In this document: positions 46,608-54,480 of the stretch, piece by piece
How positions within the stretch are numbered: position 1 is the stretch's first letter
How the letters are laid out: each line of letters opens with the position of its first letter
Assembly: GCF_003003005.1 (NCBI RefSeq)
Contig: NZ_PVTR01000003.1
Span: 170,890 to 234,889 of the forward strand
DNA: 64,000 nucleotides
Source: Mongoliibacter ruber
GTDB lineage: Bacteria; Bacteroidota; Bacteroidia; Cytophagales; Cyclobacteriaceae
Direction of reading: 5' to 3'
The notes under the pieces: model-generated
The model's input: the letters and a program-made list of their open reading frames with translations, nothing else
What the model was told of the DNA's origin: nothing
The model's database searches: none
Made by a program: the position numbers and the translations under genes

Positions 46608-47051
46608 GTGGATACATTAAGCTACAAAACCAAATCGGCAAATGCTGCTACTGTAGATAAAAAGTGGGTGGTAGTGGATGCCCAGTCTGCAGTATTAGGT
46701 AGGTTTGCAAGTGAGGTTGCCAGAATTTTGAGGGGTAAGCACAAGCCTTATTTCACCCCTCACGTAGACTGCGGAGACAACGTGATTGTCATCAATGCAG
46801 ACAAGGTAAGATTGACCGGAAGGAAAATGGACGAGAAAGTTTACGTCCGTCACACCGGATACCCAGGTGGTCAGAGAATTTCTACCCCAAGGATACTGAA
46901 AGACAAGTCAGCATCAATTCTTGTGGAGAAAGCTGTAAGAGGCATGTTGCCTAAAAACAGATTAGGAAGACAGATGTACAGAAATCTTTTTGTTTACAAC
47001 GGTTCCGAGCATCCTCATGCTGCTCAGCAACCAAAAGAAGTCAAACTTTAA
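46608..47051 (+). CDS. rplM: 50S ribosomal protein L13
   Basis: A 147-residue L13. Family motifs: [51 protein letters not shown] and [18 protein letters not shown]. The start codon is GTG at 46608; no in-frame ATG lies close enough to serve. It opens the cluster L13-S9-S2-EF-Ts in the normal order. Confidence 0.96.
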   Translation: MDTLSYKTKSANAATVDKKWVVVDAQSAVLGRFASEVARILRGKHKPYFTPHVDCGDNVIVINADKVRLTGRKMDEKVYVRHTGYPGGQRISTPRILKDKSASILVEKAVRGMLPKNRLGRQMYRNLFVYNGSEHPHAAQQPKEVKL

Positions 47052-47063
47052 TCTCAGCAGTTT

Positions 47064-47450
47064 ATGGAAATTATCAACACAATCGGTAGAAGAAAGACAT
47101 CTGTTGCTAGAATCTACATGAAGCCAGGAAATGGTGAGATCACTGTCAACAAGAGATCCATCGAACAATATTTCCCTTTTGATCTGCATCAGATTGTTGT
47201 AAAGCAGCCATTATCTCTAGTAGGAGTTGACGGTTCTTATGACATCAACATCAATGTAGATGGCGGTGGTATCAAAGGTCAGGCTGAAGCTGCTAGAATG
47301 GCAATTGCCAGAGCACTTTGTGAGTTTGACATTGAGCACAGGTCAGCATTGAAAAAAGAAGGATTCCTTACAAGAGACCCAAGAATGGTTGAACGTAAGA
47401 AACCAGGACGCAGAAAAGCAAGGAGAAAATTCCAGTTCTCAAAACGTTAA
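47064..47450 (+). CDS. rpsI: 30S ribosomal protein S9
   Basis: A 128-residue S9 with GRRKTSVARIYMKPGNGEIT at the N-terminus and the basic tail RKKPGRRKARRKFQFSKR-like end reaching the P-site tRNA. It lies 12 bases after rplM. Confidence 0.97.
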   Translation: MEIINTIGRRKTSVARIYMKPGNGEITVNKRSIEQYFPFDLHQIVVKQPLSLVGVDGSYDININVDGGGIKGQAEAARMAIARALCEFDIEHRSALKKEGFLTRDPRMVERKKPGRRKARRKFQFSKR

Positions 47451-47495
47451 TCTGGAGATTCTTTACATTTTATATCGAAACTATATTATTTATTA

Positions 47496-48257
47496 ATGGC
47501 ACAAATAGAATATAAAGACTTACTGGATGCTGGTGTTCATTTTGGACACTTAACTAGAAAGTGGGACCCGAGAATGGCGCCGTATATCTTCATGGAGAAG
47601 AACGGAATCCATATCATCGACCTTAACAAAACGCTTGTTTGCCTAGAAGAAGCATCCAACGCAATCAAGCAGATCGTTCGCTCAGGAAAAAAAGTCATGT
47701 TCGTTGCTACTAAAAAGCAGGCGAAAGATTTGGTAGCTGACGAAGCGAGAAGATTAAACATGCCCTTCGTAACCGAAAGATGGTTGGGTGGTATGTTGAC
47801 TAACTTCGCTACTATTAGAAAATCCTTGAAGAAAATGTCTACCATCGACAAAATGATGAAGGAAGACGCTTACAAGAATTTGGCTAAGAAAGAGCGATTG
47901 ATGATCACAAGACAAAGAGAGAAATTGGAATCTGTATTGGGCGGTATTGCTGACCTTACCAGACTTCCTGCAGCTCTTTTCATTGTTGATATCAAAAGAG
48001 AACACATTGCTATAGCAGAAGCACAAAAGCTTGGTATCCCTGTTTTCGCTTTGGTAGATACTAACTCCAATCCTGGAGAAGTGGATTTCCCAATCCCTGC
48101 CAATGACGATGCATTCAAATCTATCTCTTTATTGGTCAAAGCATTCGGTGCAGCTATTGAAGAAGGTCTTTCTGAAAGGAAAAAAGACAAAGAAGAAGCT
48201 AAACTTTCTGAAGAGGAAGAAGCTAAGAAAGCTGTAGATGCTGGATCTGAAGAGTAA
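47496..48257 (+). CDS. rpsB: 30S ribosomal protein S2
   Basis: A 253-residue S2. Conserved parts: [49 protein letters not shown] and [19 protein letters not shown]. An acidic/basic tail follows. It lies 45 bases after rpsI and is followed by a strong hairpin before tsf. Confidence 0.97.
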   Translation: MAQIEYKDLLDAGVHFGHLTRKWDPRMAPYIFMEKNGIHIIDLNKTLVCLEEASNAIKQIVRSGKKVMFVATKKQAKDLVADEARRLNMPFVTERWLGGMLTNFATIRKSLKKMSTIDKMMKEDAYKNLAKKERLMITRQREKLESVLGGIADLTRLPAALFIVDIKREHIAIAEAQKLGIPVFALVDTNSNPGEVDFPIPANDDAFKSISLLVKAFGAAIEEGLSERKKDKEEAKLSEEEEAKKAVDAGSEE

Positions 48258-48280
48258 TCCACATTGAAATATACATTATA

Positions 48281-48321
48281 AAAAAATTGAACATGTGGTC
48301 CAGACCTGTGTTCAATTTTTT
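48281..48321. terminator. Terminator between rpsB and tsf
   Basis: Long stem AAAAAATTGAACA/TGTTCAATTTTTT with a GGTC-CAGACC inner part and a T run. It may reduce, rather than abolish, transcription into tsf. Confidence 0.7.
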
Positions 48322-48333
48322 GTTTTTACCAAA

Positions 48334-48394
48334 CCTTTGAGGTTTTTCAAATTCTTTTGGTCTAAACTCACAAAGTTTAAACCTCGAAGGTTTC
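48334..48394. repeat. Palindromic AACCTTCGAGGTT-type repeat
   Basis: AAACCTTTGAGGTTT at the left and AAACCTCGAAGGTTT at the right form an inverted pair around a T-rich centre. A tighter copy is at 49386-49419. Confidence 0.6.
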
Positions 48395-48480
48395 ATCATG
48401 AGATACTGTCCAGTTTTAAAAGTTGACAGGTCTCGCTCAAAAAAATAGAAAAAGTTTAATCTCATAAATTGACGAAAACA

Positions 48481-49311
48481 ATGGCTATTACTGCACAAGA
48501 AGTAAACAAATTGAGACAAATGACCGGAGCCGGTATGATGGACTGTAAAAAAGCCCTTACTGAAGCTGAAGGTGACTTTGAAAAAGCTATCGATATCCTT
48601 AGAAAAAAAGGTCAGAAAGTGTCTGCTTCCAGGGCTGACAGAGAGACCAAAGAAGGTACTATCGTGACTCACGTAAGTGAAGATGGTACAGTAGGTACTC
48701 TTTTGTCATTGACTTGCGAAACTGATTTCGTAGCTAAAAACGACGAGTTTGTTGCTTTTGCCAACACACTTTTAGACTTGGCGGTAGCCAACAATGCAAA
48801 CACTGCTGCTGAAGTAAATGCACTTCCTTTCGAAAGCATTACAGTAGCTGAGAAAATCATTGAAATGACAGGCAAAATCGGTGAAAAAATCGAAGTGTCT
48901 CATTTCGAAAAAGTAAAAGGTGAAGCAGTAGTTCCTTATATCCACTCCAATGGTAAATTGGGTGTTTTGGTAGCTTTGACCAGCACTAGTGGTGCAAGCG
49001 TGGAAGATGCAGGTAAAGACGTAGCCATGCAAATCGCTGCCATGAACCCTGTAGCTGTAGACAAAGACGGTGTAGATGCTTCAGTAATCGAAAGAGAAAT
49101 CGAAGTAGGTAAAGACCAAGCAAGACAAGAAGGCAAGCCTGAAGAAATGCTTGAGAAAATCGCTTTGGGTAAATTGAACAAGTTCTACAAAGAAAACACT
49201 TTGTTGAGCCAGGCATTTGTAAAGGACAACAGCAAAACTATTGCTCAGTACCTTGACAGTGTAAGCAAAGGCATGACCGTAGCTGAATTCAAGAGAATTT
49301 CTATCGGATAA
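48481..49311 (+). CDS. tsf: Translation elongation factor Ts
   Basis: A 276-residue guanine nucleotide exchange factor for EF-Tu. The start is MAITAQEVNKLRQMTGAGMM at 48481; a TTG 12 bases upstream is not needed. The N-terminal UBA-like domain has GAGMMDCKKALTEAEGDFEKA, then LSCETDFVAKNDEF, the contact to EF-Tu, and the C-terminal helices with LLSQAFVKDN. Normal length. Last gene of the ribosomal cluster. Confidence 0.96.
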   Translation: MAITAQEVNKLRQMTGAGMMDCKKALTEAEGDFEKAIDILRKKGQKVSASRADRETKEGTIVTHVSEDGTVGTLLSLTCETDFVAKNDEFVAFANTLLDLAVANNANTAAEVNALPFESITVAEKIIEMTGKIGEKIEVSHFEKVKGEAVVPYIHSNGKLGVLVALTSTSGASVEDAGKDVAMQIAAMNPVAVDKDGVDASVIEREIEVGKDQARQEGKPEEMLEKIALGKLNKFYKENTLLSQAFVKDNSKTIAQYLDSVSKGMTVAEFKRISIG

Positions 49312-49345
49312 TTCTTTGTAGATATAAGACTTAAGACTATAGAAT

Positions 49346-49382
49346 AAAAAAAAGCTGACTTCGAGAGGGGTTGGCTTTTTTT
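49346..49382 (+). terminator. tsf terminator
   Basis: Stem AAAAAGCTGAC/GTTGGCTTTTT (two G-U pairs) with T run, 35 bases past the tsf stop. Confidence 0.75.
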
Positions 49383-49385
49383 GAT

Positions 49386-49470
49386 AACCTTTGAGGTTTT
49401 AAAAACCTCGAAGGTTTTACCCAAAAAATACATTTTAAACCCTCGAGGTCTGGAAGACCTCAAGGGTTAG
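49386..49470. repeat. Two palindromic repeats after tsf
   Basis: AACCTTTGAGGTTTTAAAAA continuing to CCTCGAAGGTT (49386-49419), and CCCTCGAGGTCT/AGACCTCAAGGG (49441-49468). The second type recurs at 50740-50768. Confidence 0.65.
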
Positions 49471-49562
49471 CAGAGACCAGGCATTCCGCCGCGGCAGGCA
49501 GCAAGGTCTAAACTTCCAAAATTAATTTTTAATAAAAATATATTTTGGATCAGAAAGGTAGT

Positions 49563-49682
49563 CCTCGAAGAGGTCGCATGTTTATAGGAAAAGCATAAAA
49601 TGGGTTTATTCGACCCCATCGGGGTCGGACCCTTCATGAGGTATTCGATGCTATAAACATATGATCCCTTTGGGATCGATGG
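49563..49682. repeat. Structured ~120-bp repeat, copy 1 (family R3)
   Basis: Contains CATGTTTATAG and its inverse CTATAAACAT at the ends, with inner hairpins GACCCCAT/CGGGGTC and ATCCCTTTGGGAT. Copy 2 is at 50561-50676 in the same orientation. The pair brackets the higBA genes. Confidence 0.75.
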
Positions 49683-49762
49683 AGGGGTGAAAATCATGGG
49701 AGAAATGATCCTAGAGAACAGAAAATCTTTATAATATCTATACCTGACAGGTCTCTTCGACT

Positions 49763-50122
49763 CTAGACTCCCAAAACGATAGAAGCCTCGATATCCAATT
49801 TTCTACTGATTTCTCTTGCGATTTTTAGTGTCGGTTCACTTTTCCCATTCAGGTACTCGCTGATTCTTGAAGTGCTTACTCCCAGATATTCAGAAAGAGA
49901 CTTTTGATTTAAGCCTCTTTCTTGCATACGAAGTTTGATAGCTTCCGGCAAAGTTGGGTTCAAAATAGGGTATTGTTTCTCTTCATAATCTGCTACCAAA
50001 TCAGAAAGCAAGTTCAATTCAACAAATCCTTTTGTATCAGGATTTTCTATATTATCTGGATTGGAAAGTAGTTCTTCGATCCTTTCTACAATAGCATTAT
50101 ATTCTTTTTCAGACTTAATCAT
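49763..50122 (-). CDS. higA: HigA-type antitoxin with helix-turn-helix
   Basis: A 119-residue antitoxin. A helical N-terminal part (IVERIEELLSNPDN) neutralises the toxin in relatives; the C-terminal XRE-type helix-turn-helix is LNQKSLSEYLGVSTSRISEY followed by LNGKSEPTLK. The protein ends EISRKLDIEASIVLGV. It lies 3 bases after the toxin gene, giving the higBA order. It probably represses its own operon via the palindrome at 50466-50480. Two decayed copies of its 3' end lie nearby. Confidence 0.88.
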   Translation of the reverse strand: MIKSEKEYNAIVERIEELLSNPDNIENPDTKGFVELNLLSDLVADYEEKQYPILNPTLPEAIKLRMQERGLNQKSLSEYLGVSTSRISEYLNGKSEPTLKIAREISRKLDIEASIVLGV

Positions 50123-50125
50123 GAT

Positions 50126-50422
50126 TCAAATGTTTTGAATGTCCTTAATTTTATCATACTCAGCATGTGTACCGATGAATCTGATATAAACCTTTTTTGC
50201 ATTGAATGAAATAATTGCAATCAACCGATATGTATTTCCTTTGATATTAAAAACAAATCGATGATTGCCCACATAGTCAACTGAATTGAAATCGTTTTTT
50301 ATATCATTTAATGAACTCCAGGCTTTCTTACTTGTAGTAGAATACCAGAATCGCAATGGCAATTCAGCATCAGCATGCTTTTTTGCAAATTCCTGTATTC
50401 GTTTGTAAGTAACAATTCTCAT
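50126..50422 (-). CDS. higB: HigB family toxin (mRNA interferase)
   Basis: A 98-residue RelE-superfamily toxin of the HigB_toxin type. Typical segments: IQEFAKKHADAELPLRFWYS, AWSSLNDIKNDFNSVDYVGN, RFVFNIKGNTYRLIAIISFN and VYIRFIGTHAEYDKI. Members cut mRNA on the ribosome. It precedes the antitoxin gene with 3 bases between, and has a complete promoter upstream. The pair lies in an accessory patch between repeats. Confidence 0.92.
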   Translation of the reverse strand: MRIVTYKRIQEFAKKHADAELPLRFWYSTTSKKAWSSLNDIKNDFNSVDYVGNHRFVFNIKGNTYRLIAIISFNAKKVYIRFIGTHAEYDKIKDIQNI

Positions 50423-50460
50423 TAAATTTTTGTAAGAATGAATTATTCTATATTACAAAA

Positions 50461-50491
50461 CAAAGTTACAAAATATGTAATTATTTTACAA
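50461..50491 (-). promoter_or_regulatory. higBA promoter with operator palindrome
   Basis: On the minus strand TTG (50489-50491) and TAACTTTG (50461-50468) are separated by 20 bases, matching the Bacteroidota consensus. Between and across them lies the palindrome TTACAAAATATGTAA (50466-50480), a fitting place for HigA autorepression. Confidence 0.7.
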
Positions 50492-50560
50492 TGCCTTAAA
50501 AACTGAATTTAATTCACCATACTTCTCACTGACAGACGAGGTTTCTTAAATAGAAAGTTA

Positions 50561-50676
50561 GACCTCGAGAGGTCACATGTTTATAGAAAAAGCATAAGAT
50601 GATTTAATTCGACCCCGTCGGGGGTCCTTTCATAAGGTATTCGATGCTATAAACATATTATCCCTTTGGGATCAAT
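50561..50676. repeat. Structured ~116-bp repeat, copy 2 (family R3)
   Basis: Same order of elements as 49563-49682: GACCTCGAGAGGTC, ATGTTTATAG, GACCCCGTCGGGGTC, CTATAAACAT, ATCCCTTTGGGAT. A CCCTCGAGGTCTTGAAGACC palindrome follows at 50740-50768. The rest of 50423-50854 holds the higBA promoter and the fossil at 50806. Confidence 0.75.
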
Positions 50677-50805
50677 GTCGAAATAACTTGGAATAATTGG
50701 ACTCGAATTTTTTATAATATAAACTGTATAAACACCAAACCCTCGAGGTCTTGAAGACCTCAAGGGTTTACTAAGGCCTTTCAGGTATAAACTTCCGAAA
50801 GCACC

Positions 50806-50850
50806 CTATGAGTTTTAGCTTCTATATCTGGTTCCCTACTGATTTTACAC
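50806..50850 (-). pseudogene. Fossil of a HigA 3' end
   Basis: Minus-strand AAAATCAGTAGGGAACCAGA and the next bases translate to KISREPDIEAK, matching EISRKLDIEAS at the end of the intact HigA. Only about 15 codons remain; the 5' part is gone. Confidence 0.5.
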
Positions 50851-50854
50851 ATGT

Positions 50855-51436
50855 TCACCGAGCTTGGATACGCCAATCTAGGATTAACCCATGTATCATG
50901 TTGCCGTCTATAAAAGCCCAGTCAAATACATATCCAAAAGTGATTTTTTCAGAAATTCTTTTGTCGAAGTATTTGACTGAAAATTGAGGAGATACTGCTC
51001 CTTCAAAACCTTTGTCATATTCCTGAGAAATAATGACACCATCGCGTTCTAAGGTATACCTTCCAGTCAACATTTTTCCAGCAAAAACAGATGCTCCAAA
51101 TCCAAGCTTGACTTTGCTTGTTTCTGAACGGAAAACTGTCCTTTCCAAACCCCCTTGTACTCTAAAATTATAATCATACCAAAATGAATTGCAAGAGACG
51201 GAGCTAAAACAGAATGGAATAGTTTCTATACCAAAAAGAAAATAGGGTCTCCATGTTCTTTCAGTCTTTGTAGATGGGATATAGCCTAGATGAACTCCTA
51301 ACCCTAAATCAGCTCCTCCGTCAAATATATAATTCTGAACTACATTGCCATTCGCTCTTACAAACCATTCCCTATCATTTTGTCCAAAAAGGTTCAAAGA
51401 AGAGACAAGAAATAAAATCAACAGAGATTTTTTCAT
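50855..51436 (-). CDS. Hypothetical exported beta-barrel-like protein
   Basis: A 193-residue protein with a signal peptide (KKSLLILFLVSSLNLFGQ). The mature part has alternating aromatic/hydrophobic strands rich in Gly (GADLGLGVHLGYIPS, VKLGFGASVFAGKMLTGRY) and a last strand HGLILDWRIQAR, suggesting an outer membrane beta-barrel of modest size. A pair FCFSSVSCNSF may form a disulfide. I recognise no named family. Monocistronic in the accessory patch. Confidence 0.72.
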   Translation of the reverse strand: MKKSLLILFLVSSLNLFGQNDREWFVRANGNVVQNYIFDGGADLGLGVHLGYIPSTKTERTWRPYFLFGIETIPFCFSSVSCNSFWYDYNFRVQGGLERTVFRSETSKVKLGFGASVFAGKMLTGRYTLERDGVIISQEYDKGFEGAVSPQFSVKYFDKRISEKITFGYVFDWAFIDGNMIHGLILDWRIQAR

Positions 51437-51664
51437 GGGATTTAGGGGTTAAACCGGACAATCTTCGGCGCTACAGTAAATTGAATTTCGTATCCTTTTC
51501 TTTCAAGACATTGGTTTATTCTCTTGGACCTTCACAGTAGGCAGTAGCTGAATTCAAAAGAAGTCAACTACTGTCATACATATATTTTTTAGAAGTATTT
51601 AGAAATATATACAATGAGCCAGTTATTTACAGATTTAGTTTATAGGCTATGCCCAAAAGGTTCC

Positions 51665-52168
51665 TCATGAAGCCTTCACCAAATATGGAAGGTTCATAAA
51701 AACCAAAAATGGAGAATTTTGGGATCCAATGGGGTATAAGATTCTTCCATAAATCCCTAAGGCAGGATAGCTGACGGTATTGTCCCTGCCGGGGGCAACA
51801 TTTGGCTGAAGTGATGAAATCACCATACCTCCTGCTCCTACTAAGATATTGCTATTTCCAATAGAGAAGTTAGTTTCCCATTGTCGTCCAAACTGTAAGC
51901 TAGAAGTCCATGACTTAAACCCATGATAAGTCAAATCGCTAAGTCTCTGGTTGGAAAATTTGCTGATGTTTAATACTGCTTGCCACCTGTTTCCTTGATT
52001 TTTAAAATCTAAGCCAAGACCTATAGAAGCACCTCCTACAGTCTCCCTGTTTGGAATATCGGTTTGAGTCCCTACGCCAAGCTGAAGGAAAAACCCTAAT
52101 TCTGTTTGGCAATAGGAATTGAAGGCTAAGAGGGTGAATAGTAAAACAATGGGGATTGTATTTTTCAT
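51665..52168 (-). CDS. Hypothetical exported protein with frameshifted C-terminus
   Basis: A 167-residue frame with a signal peptide (PIVLLFTLLAFNSYCQ) and Gly-rich beta strands (LGFFLQLGVGTQTD, GGASIGLGLDFK). The frame ends at 51665 with an odd tail NSPFLVFMNLPYLVKAS. In the -1 frame, from about 51725, the same DNA reads PKFSIFGFYEPSIFGEGFMR and then NLLGIAYKLNL with a stop at 51627, a far better barrel ending. A one-base deletion near ATTGGATCCC therefore probably broke the gene, or it is a sequence error. No family recognised. Confidence 0.6.
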   Translation of the reverse strand: MKNTIPIVLLFTLLAFNSYCQTELGFFLQLGVGTQTDIPNRETVGGASIGLGLDFKNQGNRWQAVLNISKFSNQRLSDLTYHGFKSWTSSLQFGRQWETNFSIGNSNILVGAGGMVISSLQPNVAPGRDNTVSYPALGIYGRILYPIGSQNSPFLVFMNLPYLVKAS

Positions 52169-52412
52169 ATCAAATAAATAGTTTTCAATGTTAACGAAAT
52201 AAAAATTAGGTCACAAATAATCAAGATAAAACTAAATATTTGAAAAGTGCAATAAAAAGCATTAATGAAGAAAAAATATTATTTATTTATCCTTTTAAGG
52301 TTGTTTTTATAGAATTTATTTTATGTGGAGGATTTTAAAAAATCCCTTAATCACGTAGGTGTTGGCATGTAGCATGATGGGCCTTGAAAAAAATGAGTGT
52401 TTAAAGTAGAAG

Positions 52413-52455
52413 TGTTAGGGACGGATTCAATATCCAATTTCCTACTGAGTTTTTT
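52413..52455 (-). pseudogene. Second fossil of a HigA 3' end
   Basis: Minus-strand CTCAGTAGGAAATTGGATAT translates to LSRKLDI, the same as the end of HigA, followed by ES. It overlaps the 3' end of the Nudix gene, whose last residues SKKTQ and stop codon come from it in another frame. Confidence 0.5.
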
Positions 52456-52888
52456 TGCTTCGATCCTTTCCGTCCAAAGCTTTCGCTATTATCTCCTTAT
52501 GATCAAATGCCAATTCCGGAAGTTCAGATGTCGGGAACCATTCGGTTTCAGCACTGTCCGATCCGGATTTTGCCATTGACATCAGCTCCTCAATACATTC
52601 GAAATAGTAGGCAATGGAAATTGTCCACCCTCTTGGGTCTCGCCCTTTTTCTCCAAAAACCCCAATCATGCTTAATGGCTTCAGGTCGAGATTTGTTTCT
52701 TCTTTCAGCTCCCTTTGAACAGCTTTTTCGGGAATCTCATCTTCATCCACAAAGCCACCGGGCAAAGCCCATTTGCCTTTAAATGGATCATTTTTCCTTT
52801 TTATTAGGAGAATGCTGTTTTTTTCGGTACATACCACTACAGCATCTACAGTAACTGCCGGCCTCGGGAAATTATATGAATAAGTCAT
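52442..52888 (-). CDS. Nudix hydrolase
   Basis: A 148-residue Nudix enzyme, which hydrolyses nucleoside diphosphate-linked compounds. The Nudix box is complete: GGFVDEDEIPEKAVQRELKE followed by ETNLD (G-x5-E-x7-REL-x-EE pattern). RDPRGWTISIAYYFE is typical of ADP-ribose/NrtR-like members. The last five residues and the stop lie in a HigA 3'-end fossil, so the native end may have been replaced. The substrate is not certain. Confidence 0.9.
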   Translation of the reverse strand: MTYSYNFPRPAVTVDAVVVCTEKNSILLIKRKNDPFKGKWALPGGFVDEDEIPEKAVQRELKEETNLDLKPLSMIGVFGEKGRDPRGWTISIAYYFECIEELMSMAKSGSDSAETEWFPTSELPELAFDHKEIIAKALDGKDRSKKTQ

Positions 52889-52910
52889 AAAGAGAAGATT
52901 AATTTTTGTA

Positions 52911-52985
52911 GAACTGTTGAATTGACGAACTGTTGAACTGATGAACTGATGAACTGTTTAATTGTGGAACTGATGAACTGTTGGT
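52911..52985. repeat. Short tandem GAACTGATGAACTGTT repeats
   Basis: Eight or so imperfect 8-9 base copies of GAACTG(A/T)TG in a row between the Nudix start and the long array. Confidence 0.7.
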
Positions 52986-52989
52986 AACT

Positions 52990-54480
52990 TCTTGATTCAT
53001 TATTCATCATTTGAAATTCGATATTACTTATCCTTCCCAAAAATCCTAGGTCCCTAATTTAATCAGCTACCTCTCCGAATTGCCCCTTGTAAATCGTAAT
53101 TCGTCATCCGTAAATCCCTTCATCCCTTCCCTGTTTTTGGCGGATCCTATTTCTCACTCTTTGACATCCCTCGGCCAAAAACAATTTCAACGTTCTGGCT
53201 TATAACCCAGGGTTGAAACCCTGGGCTATTATATCATCCGCCCTTACAGGGCTGAGTTTTTCTCCAACATACAGACCTTCTTGATTCATCATTCATCATT
53301 CGAAATTCGATATTCTTTACCCTTCCAGAATTCACCTTACCAAGTACAATTGACATTCCTTGCCTCTGCCCCTCGTAAATCGTCAGTCGTAACTCGTAAA
53401 TCCCTTCATCATTGAAATTCGATATTACTTACCCTTCCCAAAAATCCCAGGTCCCTAATTTAATCAGCTACCTCTCCGAATTGCCCCTCGTAAATCGTCA
53501 ATCGTAACTCGTCAATCCCTTCATCCCTTCCCTGTTTTTGGCGGACCCTATTTCTCACTCTTTGACATCCCTCGGCCAAAAACGATTTCAACGTTCTGGC
53601 TTATAACCCAGGGTTGAAACCCTGGGCTATTATATCATCCGCCCTTACAGGACTGAGGTTTCCCCCAACAAAGACAGACTGTCGACTTCTTCTTGATTCA
53701 TTATTCATCATTTGAAATTCGATATTCATTTCCCTTCCAGAATTCACCTTTCCTAGTACAATTGACATCCCTTACCTCTGCCCCTCGTAAATCGTCAATC
53801 GTAACTCGTAAATCCCTTCATCCCTTCCCTGTTTTTGGCGGACCCTATTTCTCACTCTTTGACATCCCTCGTCCAAAAACAATTTCAACGTTCTGGCTCA
53901 TAACCCAGGGTTGAAACCCTGGGCTATTATATCATCCGCCCTTACAGGGCTGAGGTTTCACCTAGCATAGACAGACTGTCGACTCCTTCTTGATTCATTA
54001 TTCATCATTCGAAATTCGATATTCATTTCCCTTCCCAAAAATCCCGGGTCCCTAATTTAATCAGCTACCTCTCCGAATTCCCCCTCGTAAATCGTAATTC
54101 GTCATTCGTAAATCCCTTCATCCCTTCCCTGTTTTTGGCGGATACTATTTCTCACTCTTTGCCATCCCTCGGCCAAAAACGATTTCAACGTTCTGGCTTA
54201 TAACCCAGGGTTGAAACCCTGGGCTATTATATCATCCGCCCTTACAGGGCTGAGGTTCCCCCTAGCATAGACAGACTGTCGACTCTGTCAATCCCTGATT
54301 AGTGTTGACCGTTTTAAGATTGATTTTCGTTGTTAAATATATTCATAACTCCTTCTTGATTCATTATTCATCATTCGAAATTCGATATTCATCACCATAC
54401 CAAAAATCCCGGGTCCCTAATTTAATCAGCTACCTCTCCGAATTGCCCCTCGTAAATCGTCAATCGTAACTCGTCAATCC
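52990..54480. repeat. Tandem array of ~300-bp units (family R2)
   Basis: Landmark CCTGTTTTTGGCGGA at 53130, 53531, 53828 and 54128 gives four main units spaced 401, 297 and 300 bases, plus partial units at both ends. Each unit has the hairpins AACCCAGGGTTGAAACCCTG and GCCCTTACAGGGC, a GTTTTTGGC/GCCAAAAAC inverted pair, and runs of TCGTAAATCGTCAATCGTAA and ATTCATCATTCGAAATTCGA words. No gene is supported in it. It enters the 3' end of pepP. Confidence 0.9.

Noticed and set aside
53693-53914. 73-residue frame in the R2 array
   Set aside because: Lies wholly in repeat words present in every unit, with no start signal or family.
52990-54480. CRISPR array
   Set aside because: Units are ~300 bp with nearly identical content throughout; there are no short repeats with unique 30-40 base spacers and no cas genes.
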